A model generated the notes under the pieces. That model had not been told where the DNA came from. It did not search any database and was given only the letters and a program-made list of their open reading frames with translations. A program made the position numbers and the translations under genes. This document shows positions 1 to 8,600 of a stretch of 64,000 nt of DNA, one piece after another (position 1 is the first letter of the stretch; the number at the start of each line of letters is the position of its first letter). The DNA comes from an uncultured Litoreibacter sp. (GTDB taxonomy: Bacteria > Pseudomonadota > Alphaproteobacteria > Rhodobacterales > Rhodobacteraceae), in assembly GCA_947501685.1 (NCBI GenBank), contig CANMWQ010000002.1, forward strand, positions 576,949-640,948. Reading direction: 5' to 3'.

Positions 1-1010
1 TCGTCATCCTCGCAGGCCTGACGCCATCCTTTATCGGCCAAAGCCAGCATGAACGGCATCGTCGCGTTGCCCAAAGCAATCGTAGACGTCCGCGCCACCG
101 CACCCGGCATATTGGCCACACAGTAATGCATCACACCGTCAACCTCATAGATCGGGTCTTTATGCGTCGTGGCCTTTGAGGTCTCAAAGCATCCGCCTTG
201 ATCAATCGCCACATCCACCAGCGCCGCGCCGGGTTTCATGCTGGAAAGCTGCGCGCGCGAAATCAGCTTGGGCGCCTCAGCGCCGGGGATCAGTACCGCA
301 CCGACCACCATGTCGGCCTGCTCCGCCAATTCCGCAATATTACCCGCAGAGGCGTATTGGGTTTTGAACTGCCCGCCGAACACATCGTCGAGATAGCGCA
401 TCCGGGGCAGGGAGCGATCGAGCACGGTGACATCCGCACCCATACCCGCCGCGATCCGTGCGGCATGCGTGCCGACAACGCCGCCGCCGATGACCATGAC
501 GCGCGCAGGCCCAACGCCCGGCACGCCGCCCATCAACACGCCGCGCCCGCCATTTGCCTTTTGCAGGGTCCATGCGCCAACCTGCGGCGCAAGCCGCCCC
601 GCGACCTCGGACATTGGGGCCAGAAGCGGCAGACCGCCCGAGCGGTCCGTCACGGTCTCATAGGCAATCGCAGTGCAACCCGAGGCGATCAGATCCTTGG
701 TTTGCTCAGGATCCGGGGCCAGATGCAGGTAGGTGAACAGCAGCTGACCTTCGCGCAGCATCTTGCGCTCGCCGGGCTGCGGCTCTTTCACTTTGACGAT
801 CATCTCGGCGGTCTCGAAAATCTCGGACGCCGTGCCCAAAATCTGCGCGCCAGCGGCGATATAATCCTCGTCCGGGAAACCGGCGCCAATGCCGGCTTGG
901 GTCTCGATCACAACCTTATGGCCGTGCGCAACGGCCTCTCTGGCCGCATTCGGTGTCACCCCGACGCGGAACTCTTGTGGTTTGATTTCTTTTGGGCATC
1001 CAATGATCAT
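1..1010 (-). CDS. ald: Alanine dehydrogenase (C-terminus outside window)
   Basis: Catalyses reversible NAD-dependent oxidative deamination of L-alanine to pyruvate and ammonia in the cytoplasm. The reverse-strand translation starts MIIGCPKEIKPQEFRVGVTP and shows the family's catalytic Lys75 and His96 (in VKVKEP and YLHLAPD). A Rossmann NAD-binding segment with the glycines VIGGGVVG follows near residues 170-180. About 336 of the usual ~370 residues are present; the end runs off the left edge of the window, so it is partial rather than truncated. It faces an Lrp/AsnC regulator across about 130 bases, the classic arrangement for alanine-induced control of ald. Confidence 0.95.
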   Translation of the reverse strand, partial: MIIGCPKEIKPQEFRVGVTPNAAREAVAHGHKVVIETQAGIGAGFPDEDYIAAGAQILGTASEIFETAEMIVKVKEPQPGERKMLREGQLLFTYLHLAPDPEQTKDLIASGCTAIAYETVTDRSGGLPLLAPMSEVAGRLAPQVGAWTLQKANGGRGVLMGGVPGVGPARVMVIGGGVVGTHAARIAAGMGADVTVLDRSLPRMRYLDDVFGGQFKTQYASAGNIAELAEQADMVVGAVLIPGAEAPKLISRAQLSSMKPGAALVDVAIDQGGCFETSKATTHKDPIYEVDGVMHYCVANMPGAVARTSTIALGNATMPFMLALADKGWRQACEDD

Positions 1011-1141
1011 GCTGGCCTCCTCCGCCAAATTTGAGGTGAGGCTACTGCGTTGATATGGAGATTTCTGGGAAATTGACCCCAATGTTACCGTTAACGGTGA
1101 AGTTTCTTGCGTGTTAGGCGGCGGTCTGCGAAGAAAACGTC

Positions 1142-1606
1142 ATGTATAAAGAGATCGACGAAACAGATGGGCGAATCCTGCGGGTGTTGCAAAAGCAGGG
1201 CCGGATGTCCAACGCGGATCTGGCCGAGAAAGTGAACCTGTCGGCCTCCGCCTGCCACCGCCGCGTGGCCCGGTTGGAACGTGACAGGATCATTCGCGAC
1301 TACGTGGCTTTGGTGGACCCGCGCAAGGTGGACCGCCCGACCACGGTGTTCGTCGAGATCACCCTGAGCGGACAGGCCGACGAAGTGCTTGACGCGTTTG
1401 AGCGCGAGGTTCGCCTGATCCCGGAAGTGCTGGAATGCCACCTGATGGCGGGCAGCGCGGATTATCTGCTCAAGGTCGTAGCCGCTGACACGGAGGATTT
1501 CGCCCGCATCCACCGCCGCTCCCTCGCGCGGCTGCCGGGGGTGCTGCAAATGCAGTCCAGCTTCGCGCTGCGCACCGTGTTCAAGACCACCGCCCTGCCG
1601 CTTTAG
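1142..1606 (+). CDS. Lrp/AsnC-family transcriptional regulator, probable activator of ald
   Basis: A 154-residue DNA-binding protein with an N-terminal winged helix-turn-helix (residues about 5-60, containing LAEKVNLSASACHRRVARLE) and a C-terminal RAM ligand-binding/oligomerisation domain (residues about 70-150, with CHLMAGSADYLLKVV). Length and layout are typical of Lrp/AsnC proteins, which respond to amino acids. Divergent transcription from alanine dehydrogenase suggests an AldR-like local activator that senses alanine; this is inference from context. Its stop codon overlaps the stop codon of the convergent azlD gene. The start at 1142 gives a full-length N-terminus, but no strong Shine-Dalgarno is visible. 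Confidence 0.9.
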   Translation: MYKEIDETDGRILRVLQKQGRMSNADLAEKVNLSASACHRRVARLERDRIIRDYVALVDPRKVDRPTTVFVEITLSGQADEVLDAFEREVRLIPEVLECHLMAGSADYLLKVVAADTEDFARIHRRSLARLPGVLQMQSSFALRTVFKTTALPL

Positions 1607-1932
1607 CCGATCACATATTGCAGCCCGTAAAGCGTCGCGGCCCCCGACAGCATCGCCAGCACCACCCCCTTGGTCCAATAGCCTACGGCCACCGTGACCC
1701 CAGCCGCCGCCAGACGCGCGAGGTCCGGTTGCCCATCCGTGGCCGCAGGCCATAACACAAGCGGGGCAACGAGCCCCGGCAGGATCGCCACGGAGGTGTA
1801 GCGCAGGTGCCGCAACACCCAAGGCGGCATCGGGCGGCTGCCGATCAATCCCAGAAACGAGAACCGGATCAGAAACGTGCCAACCCCCATGGCCACGATG
1901 ATCCCCCAGATCTGCGCGTCGGTATAGTTCAT
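1603..1932 (-). CDS. azlD: AzlD-family branched-chain amino acid exporter subunit
   Basis: A small (109 aa) integral membrane protein with about four hydrophobic segments, beginning MNYTDAQIWGIIVAMGVGTF. AzlD proteins act with AzlC as a two-component exporter of branched-chain amino acids or analogues. The start at 1932 is chosen because it overlaps the azlC stop in an ATGA junction; a further in-frame start 14 codons upstream would add a charged, non-conserved N-terminus. It is the second gene of an azlCD pair. Substrate is inferred from the family only. Confidence 0.85.
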   Translation of the reverse strand: MNYTDAQIWGIIVAMGVGTFLIRFSFLGLIGSRPMPPWVLRHLRYTSVAILPGLVAPLVLWPAATDGQPDLARLAAAGVTVAVGYWTKGVVLAMLSGAATLYGLQYVIG

Positions 1933-2627
1933 GCCATCCGCCTCTCGATTTCCGCGCCCACCATCATCGCGCAAAGGGCGGCCAGCAAAAGCCCGAGGTT
2001 GAGCGGCACCCAGAACAGGCCCAACGCCAGCACAATTGACACGAAGGCCGCCGCAATATGAGCAGGTGTGCGCAATGCAGGCGCGACCATAGCCAGAAAG
2101 GCAATCGGCATCGCAAAATCAAGCCCGGAGTCGGGTGGGATCTGGTCGCCCAGCACCGCCCCCAGATAGGAAGACCCAAACCACAGCGGGCAGATCGGCG
2201 TCGACACCCCGGCGAAATAGGCCAGCTTCTCGCGCAGGGTCATTGCGGGGCGGGCCTCGAATTCCGCGGTCGACATGGCGTAGCTTTGATCGACCAGAAA
2301 ATACGAGATCACCACCCGTTGCCACATCGGCGCCGCCCCAAGATGCGGCGTAATTGACGCCGAATACATCGCCATCCGCAAATTTACCGCCAAGGCAGAG
2401 GCCAGGACCACCAACACCGGCGCGTTCTCCGACATGAATTGCAGGGCCGCAAATTGCGACGCTCCCGCCACCACCAGCATGGAGAACGCCATGGTCTGCA
2501 AAATCGGCAATCCCGCCTCGGTGGCCACCACGCCAAACAGCATCGCAAACGGGACCACCACGATCACGAAGGGCAGCGCCCGCACGAGGCCCAGCAGATA
2601 GGTGGATTTCGAGGTGGAAGTGGTCAT
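1929..2627 (-). CDS. azlC: AzlC-family branched-chain amino acid export permease
   Basis: A 232-residue inner-membrane protein with several hydrophobic helices and the family-typical segment around GLPILQTMAFSMLVVAGASQ near residues 36-55. It pairs with the overlapping azlD gene to form an AzlCD exporter, which in other bacteria exports leucine analogues or other branched-chain amino acids. The next gene (fdhD) is divergent. If fdhD begins at 2687, about 59 bases remain for both promoters. The true substrate cannot be read from the sequence. Confidence 0.88.
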   Translation of the reverse strand: MTTSTSKSTYLLGLVRALPFVIVVVPFAMLFGVVATEAGLPILQTMAFSMLVVAGASQFAALQFMSENAPVLVVLASALAVNLRMAMYSASITPHLGAAPMWQRVVISYFLVDQSYAMSTAEFEARPAMTLREKLAYFAGVSTPICPLWFGSSYLGAVLGDQIPPDSGLDFAMPIAFLAMVAPALRTPAHIAAAFVSIVLALGLFWVPLNLGLLLAALCAMMVGAEIERRMA

Positions 2628-2686
2628 GGGTCGGCCCTATGCTGCGTCTCGGCCCTCAGAGGACCGCAGCGGGCAGGGAAGGTCAA

Positions 2687-3562
2687 ATGCCAAATCGTGA
2701 GAGCACCTATGTCATTGCGCCGATGCCCCAAAGGGCCGGGCTGACACGTTCTGTCACAGGCATGGATCACGAGGGCAACACCCAAGACATCAACGTGGTC
2801 GAGGAACGCCCCCTGACCATCTTCCTCAACTCCCGCGAGATTGTCACCGCCATGACCATTGGCGACTACCCCGATTATCTGGCGCTGGGCTTCTTGCGCA
2901 ATCAGGCGATGCTGTCGGATGCTGACGAGGTTACCGGCATCGACTATGACGAGGAAATCAGCACCGTCGTCATCCGCACCGCCATCGAGACCGACCATGA
3001 GGAAAAGCTCGCCAAGAAAACCCGCACCTCCGGCTGCGCCGTCGGCACCGTCTTCGGCGATATGCTCGAAGAGCTCGAAGGCCTCACGCTGCCCGCGGCA
3101 CGGATCAAAACCTCTGACCTCTATGCGCTGGCGGCCACCATCAACACCACACCCAGCCTCTATCTCGACGCGGGCGCGATCCACGGCACGGTGCTGTGCC
3201 AAGGCGCGCAACCGTTGGTCTATATGGAAGATGTCGGTCGCCATAACGCCGTCGACAAGGTCGCAGGCTGGATGCGGGCCGAAGGGATCAGCGCCGCAGA
3301 CAAAACGCTTTACACCACAGGAAGGCTCACCTCTGAAATGGTGATGAAATGCGCCATCATGGGCATCCCGGCACTGGTCTCCCGCTCGGGCTTTACCGCT
3401 TGGGGCGTCGAGCTGGCACAGCAAGTTGGCCTCACCCTTATTGGCCGGATGCGCGGCCAGCGCTTCATCTGCCTTGCAGGCGAGGAGCGCCTGATCTGGG
3501 ACGCCGACCCCGGCACGGTCAAACAAGAGCCCAGAAAGTCAGCCCGGAAAAGTGCCACGTAA
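2687..3562 (+). CDS. fdhD: Formate dehydrogenase accessory sulfurtransferase FdhD
   Basis: FdhD transfers sulfur from IscS to the bis-MGD molybdenum cofactor before its insertion into formate dehydrogenase. The protein (291 aa from this start) carries the family blocks EERPLTIFLNSREIVTAMT, YMEDVGRHNAVDKVAG and TGRLTSEMVMK. The usual CxxC pair is reduced to one cysteine (RTSGCAVGTVF). The start at 2687 is chosen because GGAAGG lies just upstream; an earlier ATG at 2639 would almost abut the divergent azlC. It heads a molybdenum-cofactor operon with mobA, mobB and a MoeA fusion. No formate dehydrogenase structural genes are in the window. Confidence 0.92.
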   Translation: MPNRESTYVIAPMPQRAGLTRSVTGMDHEGNTQDINVVEERPLTIFLNSREIVTAMTIGDYPDYLALGFLRNQAMLSDADEVTGIDYDEEISTVVIRTAIETDHEEKLAKKTRTSGCAVGTVFGDMLEELEGLTLPAARIKTSDLYALAATINTTPSLYLDAGAIHGTVLCQGAQPLVYMEDVGRHNAVDKVAGWMRAEGISAADKTLYTTGRLTSEMVMKCAIMGIPALVSRSGFTAWGVELAQQVGLTLIGRMRGQRFICLAGEERLIWDADPGTVKQEPRKSARKSAT

Positions 3563-3566
3563 TGGT

Positions 3567-3604
3567 TTCATCTTGGCTCAAATATGCCCCCCGGAGGGCC
3601 GCCT
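3567..3604 (+). repeat. Interspersed 3'-end repeat, copy 1 (after fdhD)
   Basis: TTTCATCTTGGCTCAAATAT followed by a short CCCCCCGGAGGG run, starting four bases after the fdhD stop. The same core occurs after gltX, and a variant after rlmJ. Confidence 0.6.
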
Positions 3605-3606
3605 AA

Positions 3607-4209
3607 ATGCCGCAACCCGTCGGTGTCATTCTTGCAGGTGGTCAGGCCCTTCGGATGGGCGGCGGTGACAAAGGCCTGCTCACGCTTGGCGGCAAAACCG
3701 TGCTGGCCCATGTCATCGACCGGTTGGAGCCGCAGGTCGCGGCGGTTGCACTCAACGCCAATGGCGACCCCGCACGTTTCGGCAGGGCACACCCGGTTGT
3801 GGCGGACAGTGTCGAAGGCTTTGCAGGGCCACTTGCGGGTGTGCTGGCGGGGCTGGACTGGGCGCAAACCCAAGGCGCGTCCCACATCGTCACCGCCGCC
3901 GCCGACACGCCGTTTTTTCCCTGCGATCTGGTGCCGCGCCTTATGCTGGCTGCCGAAGGCCACGACATCGCGCTGGCGGCGACCCCAGATCCGGAGCGTG
4001 GCCTTGCACGGCATCCGACCTTTGGGCTGTGGCCCGTGGCGCTGCGTGATGATCTGCGCGCCGCGCTGAACGAGGGCGTCCGCAAGGTCGTGCAATGGAC
4101 GGACCGTCACAAGACCGCCCTTGCCGAATTTCCGGCCACGCCGTTTGATCCATTTTTCAACATCAACACGCCAGATGATCTGGCGCGGGCGGAGGCCCTT
4201 CTGGCATGA
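3607..4209 (+). CDS. mobA: Molybdenum cofactor guanylyltransferase MobA
   Basis: Attaches GMP to molybdopterin to give the MGD cofactor, using GTP, in the cytoplasm. The 200-residue protein opens with the nucleotidyltransferase signature ILAGGQALRMGGGDKGLLTL. It also has the metal-binding AAADTPFFP motif near residues 98-106 and the late NINTPDDLARAE block. A GGAGG lies about 12 bases before the start. Its 3' end overlaps mobB by ATGA. Context: fdhD upstream and mobB plus a MoeA fusion downstream, so this is a dedicated bis-MGD maturation operon. Confidence 0.95.
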   Translation: MPQPVGVILAGGQALRMGGGDKGLLTLGGKTVLAHVIDRLEPQVAAVALNANGDPARFGRAHPVVADSVEGFAGPLAGVLAGLDWAQTQGASHIVTAAADTPFFPCDLVPRLMLAAEGHDIALAATPDPERGLARHPTFGLWPVALRDDLRAALNEGVRKVVQWTDRHKTALAEFPATPFDPFFNINTPDDLARAEALLA

Positions 4210-4700
4210 ATGTTTTCGGTGTCGTCGGCTGGAAGAACTCCGGCAAGACAGGTCTGATGGAGCGCCTGGTTTCAGAATTCGTGTCGCGTGGGCTCAGTGT
4301 CTCGACCCTGAAACATGCCCATCATAGCTTCGAAGTGGACCGCCCCGGCAAAGACAGCGACCGGCACCGGGTTGCAGGCGCACAAGAGGTGCTGCTGTCC
4401 TCGTCAAACCGCTGGGCCCTGATGAGCGAGCTGCGCGGCGCGCCGGAGCCTCCACTGGCCGAACTCTTGGCCAAGCTCTCCCCCGTCGATCTGGTGCTGA
4501 TCGAAGGCTATAAGCGCGACACCCATCCCAAGATCGAAGCGCATCGCAGCGAGACCGGCCAGCCGCTGATTGCCTTGGACGATGACACCATCCGCGCCGT
4601 TGCCAGCAACACAAACCCGGACGGGTTGAACGTGCCGCTGCTCGATCTCGATGACACCAAGGCCATTGCCGATTTCATCGCCTCCGAGCTGGGGATGTGA
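4206..4700 (+). CDS. mobB: Molybdopterin-guanine dinucleotide biosynthesis adaptor MobB
   Basis: A 164-residue GTP-binding P-loop protein that assists MobA in MGD formation. The Walker A sequence GWKNSGKTGLMERLV lies at residues about 7-21, followed by the conserved HAHHSFEVDRPGKDS (histidines and Asp) and LIEGYKRDTHPKIE blocks. Length is normal. It overlaps mobA upstream (ATGA) and the next gene downstream (GTGA), which implies translational coupling across the operon. Confidence 0.93.
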   Translation: MNVFGVVGWKNSGKTGLMERLVSEFVSRGLSVSTLKHAHHSFEVDRPGKDSDRHRVAGAQEVLLSSSNRWALMSELRGAPEPPLAELLAKLSPVDLVLIEGYKRDTHPKIEAHRSETGQPLIALDDDTIRAVASNTNPDGLNVPLLDLDDTKAIADFIASELGM

Positions 4701-6802
4701 GCCTGTTCGACACCCATGTGGTTGTCGATTGGTCAGGCGGAAACGACGCAGGGCCCCGCCCGCGCAAAGACGCGATCTGGGCCTGTAGCAGCCGCGACCA
4801 AACCCCGATCTACCTGCGCAATCGCCATGTGGCCGAAGACTGGCTCGCCGCGTTGATCCAAGAGGAACGCGACGCGGGCAGGCGCTGTCTCATCGGTTTC
4901 GATTTCCCCTTCGGCTACCCGCAAGGGTTTGCCCAAGCGGTCACCGGGTCGCACGACCCGTTGGCGCTTTGGGACTGGCTCGAGGCCCGTATCGAAGACC
5001 ATCCCGATCACAACAACCGCTGCGAAACCGCCTCAAATATCAATGCGATGTTCACAGGCATTGGCCCGTTCTGGGGCAACCCGTTCCGCGCTCAGGAGTT
5101 CGCTCACCTGCCACGTAAAGGTCTATCGCGCACCAACACGGACTTCCCCGAACGGCGCGCCGTGGAGACCCTTGCCAAAGGCAGCTTCACCTGCTGGCAA
5201 CTGGCTGGCGCGGGGGCGGTTGGCTCGCAAGTGCTGATGGGCCTGCCTGTGCTGGCCCGGCTGCGGTGGCGCTTTGCGGGGCAGATCTCTGTCTGGCCGT
5301 TCGAGGCGTTGGACAGCCCCATTGCGTTTGTCGAGGTCTGGCCATCACTGATCGCCCCCCAAATTGCCAAAGCCCAGCGCCCCGGCGAAATCAAGGATGC
5401 TGCCCAGATGCGGGTTCTGTCGCATGTGCTTGCCTCGCTTGACAAGCGGGGGCGGCTGAAGGCCATGTTGGCGGAGGGCCGCGAAGGGGCCAGCGAAGGC
5501 TGGATCCTCGGGGTTGGACATGAGGCGGAGATGGCGCAGATGGCACGAGAACAACAAGACCCGGCTGCGCTGGCCAATGACTGCTTTGCACTGCCGCAAG
5601 GGGTCGACTGGACCTCCGTGGATGACGCGCTGGCGCTGTTGAAAGAGCGACTGCAGCAAGTCACTGCGACGCAAACCATCCCAACAGATCAAAGCGCGGG
5701 CCGTGTTTTGGCGCAAGACGTGCTCGCCCAGCGCGCGAACCCGCCCGCCGCGAATTCGGCCATTGATGGCTACGGGTTTGCCTTTGAGCACATGGCCCCT
5801 GACATGCCGCTCAACGCGGACCGCGCCGCGGCCGGGGACAGGTTTCAAGGCGTGCTGCCTGCGGGCCAAGCGGTGCGCATCCTGACAGGTGCGGTGTTGC
5901 CCGATGGCGTGGACACGGTGGTGATGCAGGAGGAATGCGAGGTCTCGGACGGGCGTGTGGCGCTGCCGGGCAGAGTGAAACCTGGCCAGAACACCCGCAA
6001 AGCGGGCGAAGATGTAGGGCAGGGTGAAATTGCACTGAAAGCCTGCCACACCATGCGCGCTCAGGATGTGGCTCTGCTGACTGCGCTTGGTGTGGCTGAC
6101 GTTACCGTGGCGACGCGTCTGCGCGTGGGTGTTCTATCCACCGGCGACGAGTTGACTGCCCCCACATCAAACGCACCCCCCGACCGCACCTTTGACGCAA
6201 ACCGCCCGATGCTTCTCAGCCTTGTGGAGCGCTGGGGGTATGAGCCGGTGGATTTGGGTCATGTTGCCGATAATCGCGACGCGCTGCGGGATGCGCTGAA
6301 TGCAGGGGCACGGCGTTGCGACGTGATCCTGACCTCTGGCGGAGCGTCCGCGGGTGACGAGGATCATGTCTCCGTCATCCTGAGCGAAGAAGGTGCTCTG
6401 ACCAGCTGGCGCATCGCCATCAAACCAGGCCGACCGCTGGCCTTGGCCATGTGGAATGGCACGCCGATCTTTGGACTGCCCGGCAACCCGGTAGCGGCCT
6501 TCACCTGCGCGTTGATCTTCGCGCGCCCGTCCTTTTCGGTGCTGGCGGGTGGGGTCTGGTCCGAGCCTCAGGGCTTCATGGTGCCTGCTGCATTCTCGAA
6601 ATCCAAAAAACAGGGGCGCCGCGAGTTTTCACGGGCACGGCTCACACAGGACGGCCATGCCGAGGTGTTTCAGTCCGAAGGGTCGGGGCGCATTTCAGGG
6701 CTGAGCTGGGCGGAGGGGTTTGTCGAGCTGGACGATCCGGCGCGTGATGTCAAACCCGGCGATCTCGTCCGCTACGTGCCATTCGCCAGCTACGGTCTTT
6801 AA
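4697..6802 (+). CDS. Fusion protein: DUF429-like N-terminal domain plus MoeA molybdopterin molybdenumtransferase
   Basis: A 701-residue protein starting with GTG in a GTGA overlap with mobB. Residues about 1-320 do not resemble MoeA: they show VVVDWSGG and LIGFDFPFGYPQGFA, reminiscent of RNase H-fold DUF429-type domains. Residues about 320-701 form a MoeA: NSAIDGYGFAF, TGAVLPDGVDTVVMQEECE, LSTGDEL, DANRPML, LTSGGASAGDEDHV and FGLPGNPVAAF. MoeA inserts molybdate into adenylated molybdopterin. The fused N-terminal domain's role is unknown to me; being co-transcribed with fdhD-mobAB it probably serves cofactor maturation too. It converges on the next gene with overlapping stops. Confidence 0.85.
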   Translation: MSLFDTHVVVDWSGGNDAGPRPRKDAIWACSSRDQTPIYLRNRHVAEDWLAALIQEERDAGRRCLIGFDFPFGYPQGFAQAVTGSHDPLALWDWLEARIEDHPDHNNRCETASNINAMFTGIGPFWGNPFRAQEFAHLPRKGLSRTNTDFPERRAVETLAKGSFTCWQLAGAGAVGSQVLMGLPVLARLRWRFAGQISVWPFEALDSPIAFVEVWPSLIAPQIAKAQRPGEIKDAAQMRVLSHVLASLDKRGRLKAMLAEGREGASEGWILGVGHEAEMAQMAREQQDPAALANDCFALPQGVDWTSVDDALALLKERLQQVTATQTIPTDQSAGRVLAQDVLAQRANPPAANSAIDGYGFAFEHMAPDMPLNADRAAAGDRFQGVLPAGQAVRILTGAVLPDGVDTVVMQEECEVSDGRVALPGRVKPGQNTRKAGEDVGQGEIALKACHTMRAQDVALLTALGVADVTVATRLRVGVLSTGDELTAPTSNAPPDRTFDANRPMLLSLVERWGYEPVDLGHVADNRDALRDALNAGARRCDVILTSGGASAGDEDHVSVILSEEGALTSWRIAIKPGRPLALAMWNGTPIFGLPGNPVAAFTCALIFARPSFSVLAGGVWSEPQGFMVPAAFSKSKKQGRREFSRARLTQDGHAEVFQSEGSGRISGLSWAEGFVELDDPARDVKPGDLVRYVPFASYGL

Positions 6803-7872
6803 TCGAAGGTTCCGGTCACGCGGCCCAGCAGCATGAACGCCCGCGCGGTGCGGGTGTCGGCCAGACGGATGATGTCATCATCTGTTGCCTGTTCGCTGAA
6901 TTTTGCAAAAGTACGGTCAAACTGGCGCAGGAAGTGATGCACTGCGTCACGAAAAATCGGGTCTGCCCGCATGCGGCCCGAGGCCAGCGCCAAGGCAGAG
7001 CGGTCATGGATGCCGCCGATCCCCGAAATTGCCGCACCACGTTGCCCCTCTGCGAACTTGCGCCACAGCTCGGGACGAGACCGTTCGGGGCGCAAATCAT
7101 CCATGTAAATCCCGTCATGGCTGAGCAGGGTCAGCACGTCCTGCGACGCCCGGATCAGCCTGCCTGAATTCGCATCCGCCAGCGCGCGGCGCAGCTGGCC
7201 AAACCCTTCTGCGTCACTTTCATTCTCAGGAAAATTCATCGCGCCAATGAAGTCGCTGATCGAGAGGGCAGGGTTCAACGCCTCAGGCGGCGTTCCAAGG
7301 GCGAGCGCGGGCTGGCTTTCACCAGCCGGTATGCCTTCGGAGACCAAGACAGGCTGCTGCGGGGACTCCATCGGTAGGCGATTTTCACGACTGGTGGCAA
7401 AGGTGGCGATCGCTGTTTCGGTCTGCTTTTGACGGGCCACGATCTCGTCGAGTTTTTGCTCCAGAGCCGGTTTCACACCGTCCACGCGCGCCTGGTTCTG
7501 CGACAGATAGGCATTGCGCATCGCATCAATGGAAGCCTGCAACCGCGCGCTTTCCTCACGCATGATCCGGGCGGATTTCACGACAGTGGCCCCGATCCAG
7601 ATCATCGCAATCGGCAAGAATATCGCCAGAATAGACAAGAGGTATCCCGATTGGGTGCTGGTGCCCGCATCCGGCTGGCGCAGGAATAGGAAATAGGCCA
7701 GCACGCTGAGCACCCAAAGCACCGTGAGCGCGATGGCGATCACGTCGGCAGCGGCCAGCCCGCCGTCTTGGCGCAGATAAGCCCCGAAATTTATGGCCTT
7801 GCCCGTGTTCTGGCGCGGGGGCCCCGGTTGCTGGGGCGGAAGCACCTCTTGCGTATGGGGGTCTTGGCTCAT
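6799..7872 (-). CDS. Hypothetical two-TM membrane protein with coiled coil
   Basis: I do not recognise a named family. The 357-residue product has a proline-rich cytoplasm-like N-terminus, two hydrophobic helices (about residues 43-64 and 77-98), and a predicted coiled coil at about 100-165 (RIMREESARLQASIDAMRNA, EQKLDEIVARQKQTETAIA). A soluble C-terminal region of about 150 residues contains repeated RxxR/acidic helices. It stands alone between the MoeA fusion (convergent, overlapping stop codons) and greA on the same strand. Topology is inferred from hydrophobicity; function is unknown. Confidence 0.75.
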   Translation of the reverse strand: MSQDPHTQEVLPPQQPGPPRQNTGKAINFGAYLRQDGGLAAADVIAIALTVLWVLSVLAYFLFLRQPDAGTSTQSGYLLSILAIFLPIAMIWIGATVVKSARIMREESARLQASIDAMRNAYLSQNQARVDGVKPALEQKLDEIVARQKQTETAIATFATSRENRLPMESPQQPVLVSEGIPAGESQPALALGTPPEALNPALSISDFIGAMNFPENESDAEGFGQLRRALADANSGRLIRASQDVLTLLSHDGIYMDDLRPERSRPELWRKFAEGQRGAAISGIGGIHDRSALALASGRMRADPIFRDAVHHFLRQFDRTFAKFSEQATDDDIIRLADTRTARAFMLLGRVTGTFD

Positions 7873-7919
7873 GGTCTTGCTCTCAAAATGGGGCTGCGGG
7901 GTTCATAACGCAGGCGCGC

Positions 7920-8390
7920 TTAAACGAATTTGATCTCAAGCACTTCATAATCACGCGTCCCGCCGGGGGTGCGCACCTCAACGCTGTCGCCCTCATCTTT
8001 GCCGATCAATGCGCGCGCCAGAGGGGAGCCGATGTTCAGCAGGCCGTTGTGAATGTCAGCCTCCTGCTCGCCCACGATCTGGTAGGTCTTCTCTTCCTCG
8101 GTGTCTTCATCGACCAGCTTGACGGTGGCTCCAAACTTGATTGCACCGGACAAGGTTGCAGGGTCAATGACCTGCGCCAGCCCGATCATCCCCTCGAGCT
8201 CTTTGATACGGCCCTCAATGAAGGATTGTTTTTCCTTTGCGGAATGGTACTCCGCGTTCTCGGACAGGTCTCCATGCTCGCGGGCTTCCGCGATGGCGGT
8301 GATGATGGCGGGGCGTTCCACCACCTTCAACTGCTTCAATTCGCTATCGAGGGCTTTGAAGCCCTTCGGCGTCATTGGTATCTTGTCCAT
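7920..8390 (-). CDS. greA: Transcription elongation factor GreA
   Basis: GreA binds the RNA polymerase secondary channel and stimulates cleavage of backtracked RNA. The 156-residue protein starts [20 protein letters not shown] and has the N-terminal coiled coil with the tip acidic pair in [14 protein letters not shown]. The C-terminal FKBP-like domain ends [12 protein letters not shown] and YEVLEIKF. Length and motifs are standard. Confidence 0.96.
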   Translation of the reverse strand: MDKIPMTPKGFKALDSELKQLKVVERPAIITAIAEAREHGDLSENAEYHSAKEKQSFIEGRIKELEGMIGLAQVIDPATLSGAIKFGATVKLVDEDTEEEKTYQIVGEQEADIHNGLLNIGSPLARALIGKDEGDSVEVRTPGGTRDYEVLEIKFV

Positions 8391-8495
8391 GGCGTTACCG
8401 TTCTCGTTGAAGTGGCACGCGCGGCGCGTGCAGTGATCTTATGTCACCCGGAGTGCCGCCCCTTTGCAAGCCCGCATGGGCGGTGGCCCGCCGAG

Positions 8496-8600
8496 CTATT
8501 CTGTCAGGGAGGCGCGGGGTGCCGGAGCGCTGGGCTCTCCATCCACGCCACATGCGGTCAGAGTGAGCAAAGCGGCAATCATGAAGACGAAGTGTTTCAT
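8496..8600 (-). CDS. Small lipoprotein downstream of argH
   Basis: A 34-residue open frame starting [18 protein letters not shown]: a lysine/histidine start, hydrophobic core and a lipobox (LTAC) typical of signal peptidase II substrates, then a short Gly/Pro/Ala-rich tail. Its ATG overlaps the argH stop codon (ATGA), which indicates translational coupling. Mature peptide would be only about 18 residues. Tiny lipoproteins after argH are, as I recall, common in Rhodobacteraceae; function is unknown. Confidence 0.7.
   Translation of the reverse strand: MKHFVFMIAALLTLTACGVDGEPSAPAPRASLTE

Noticed and set aside
1091..1822. A 243-codon reverse-strand frame over the Lrp-type regulator
   Set aside because: Overlaps a clear Lrp/AsnC gene and azlD; no family resemblance.
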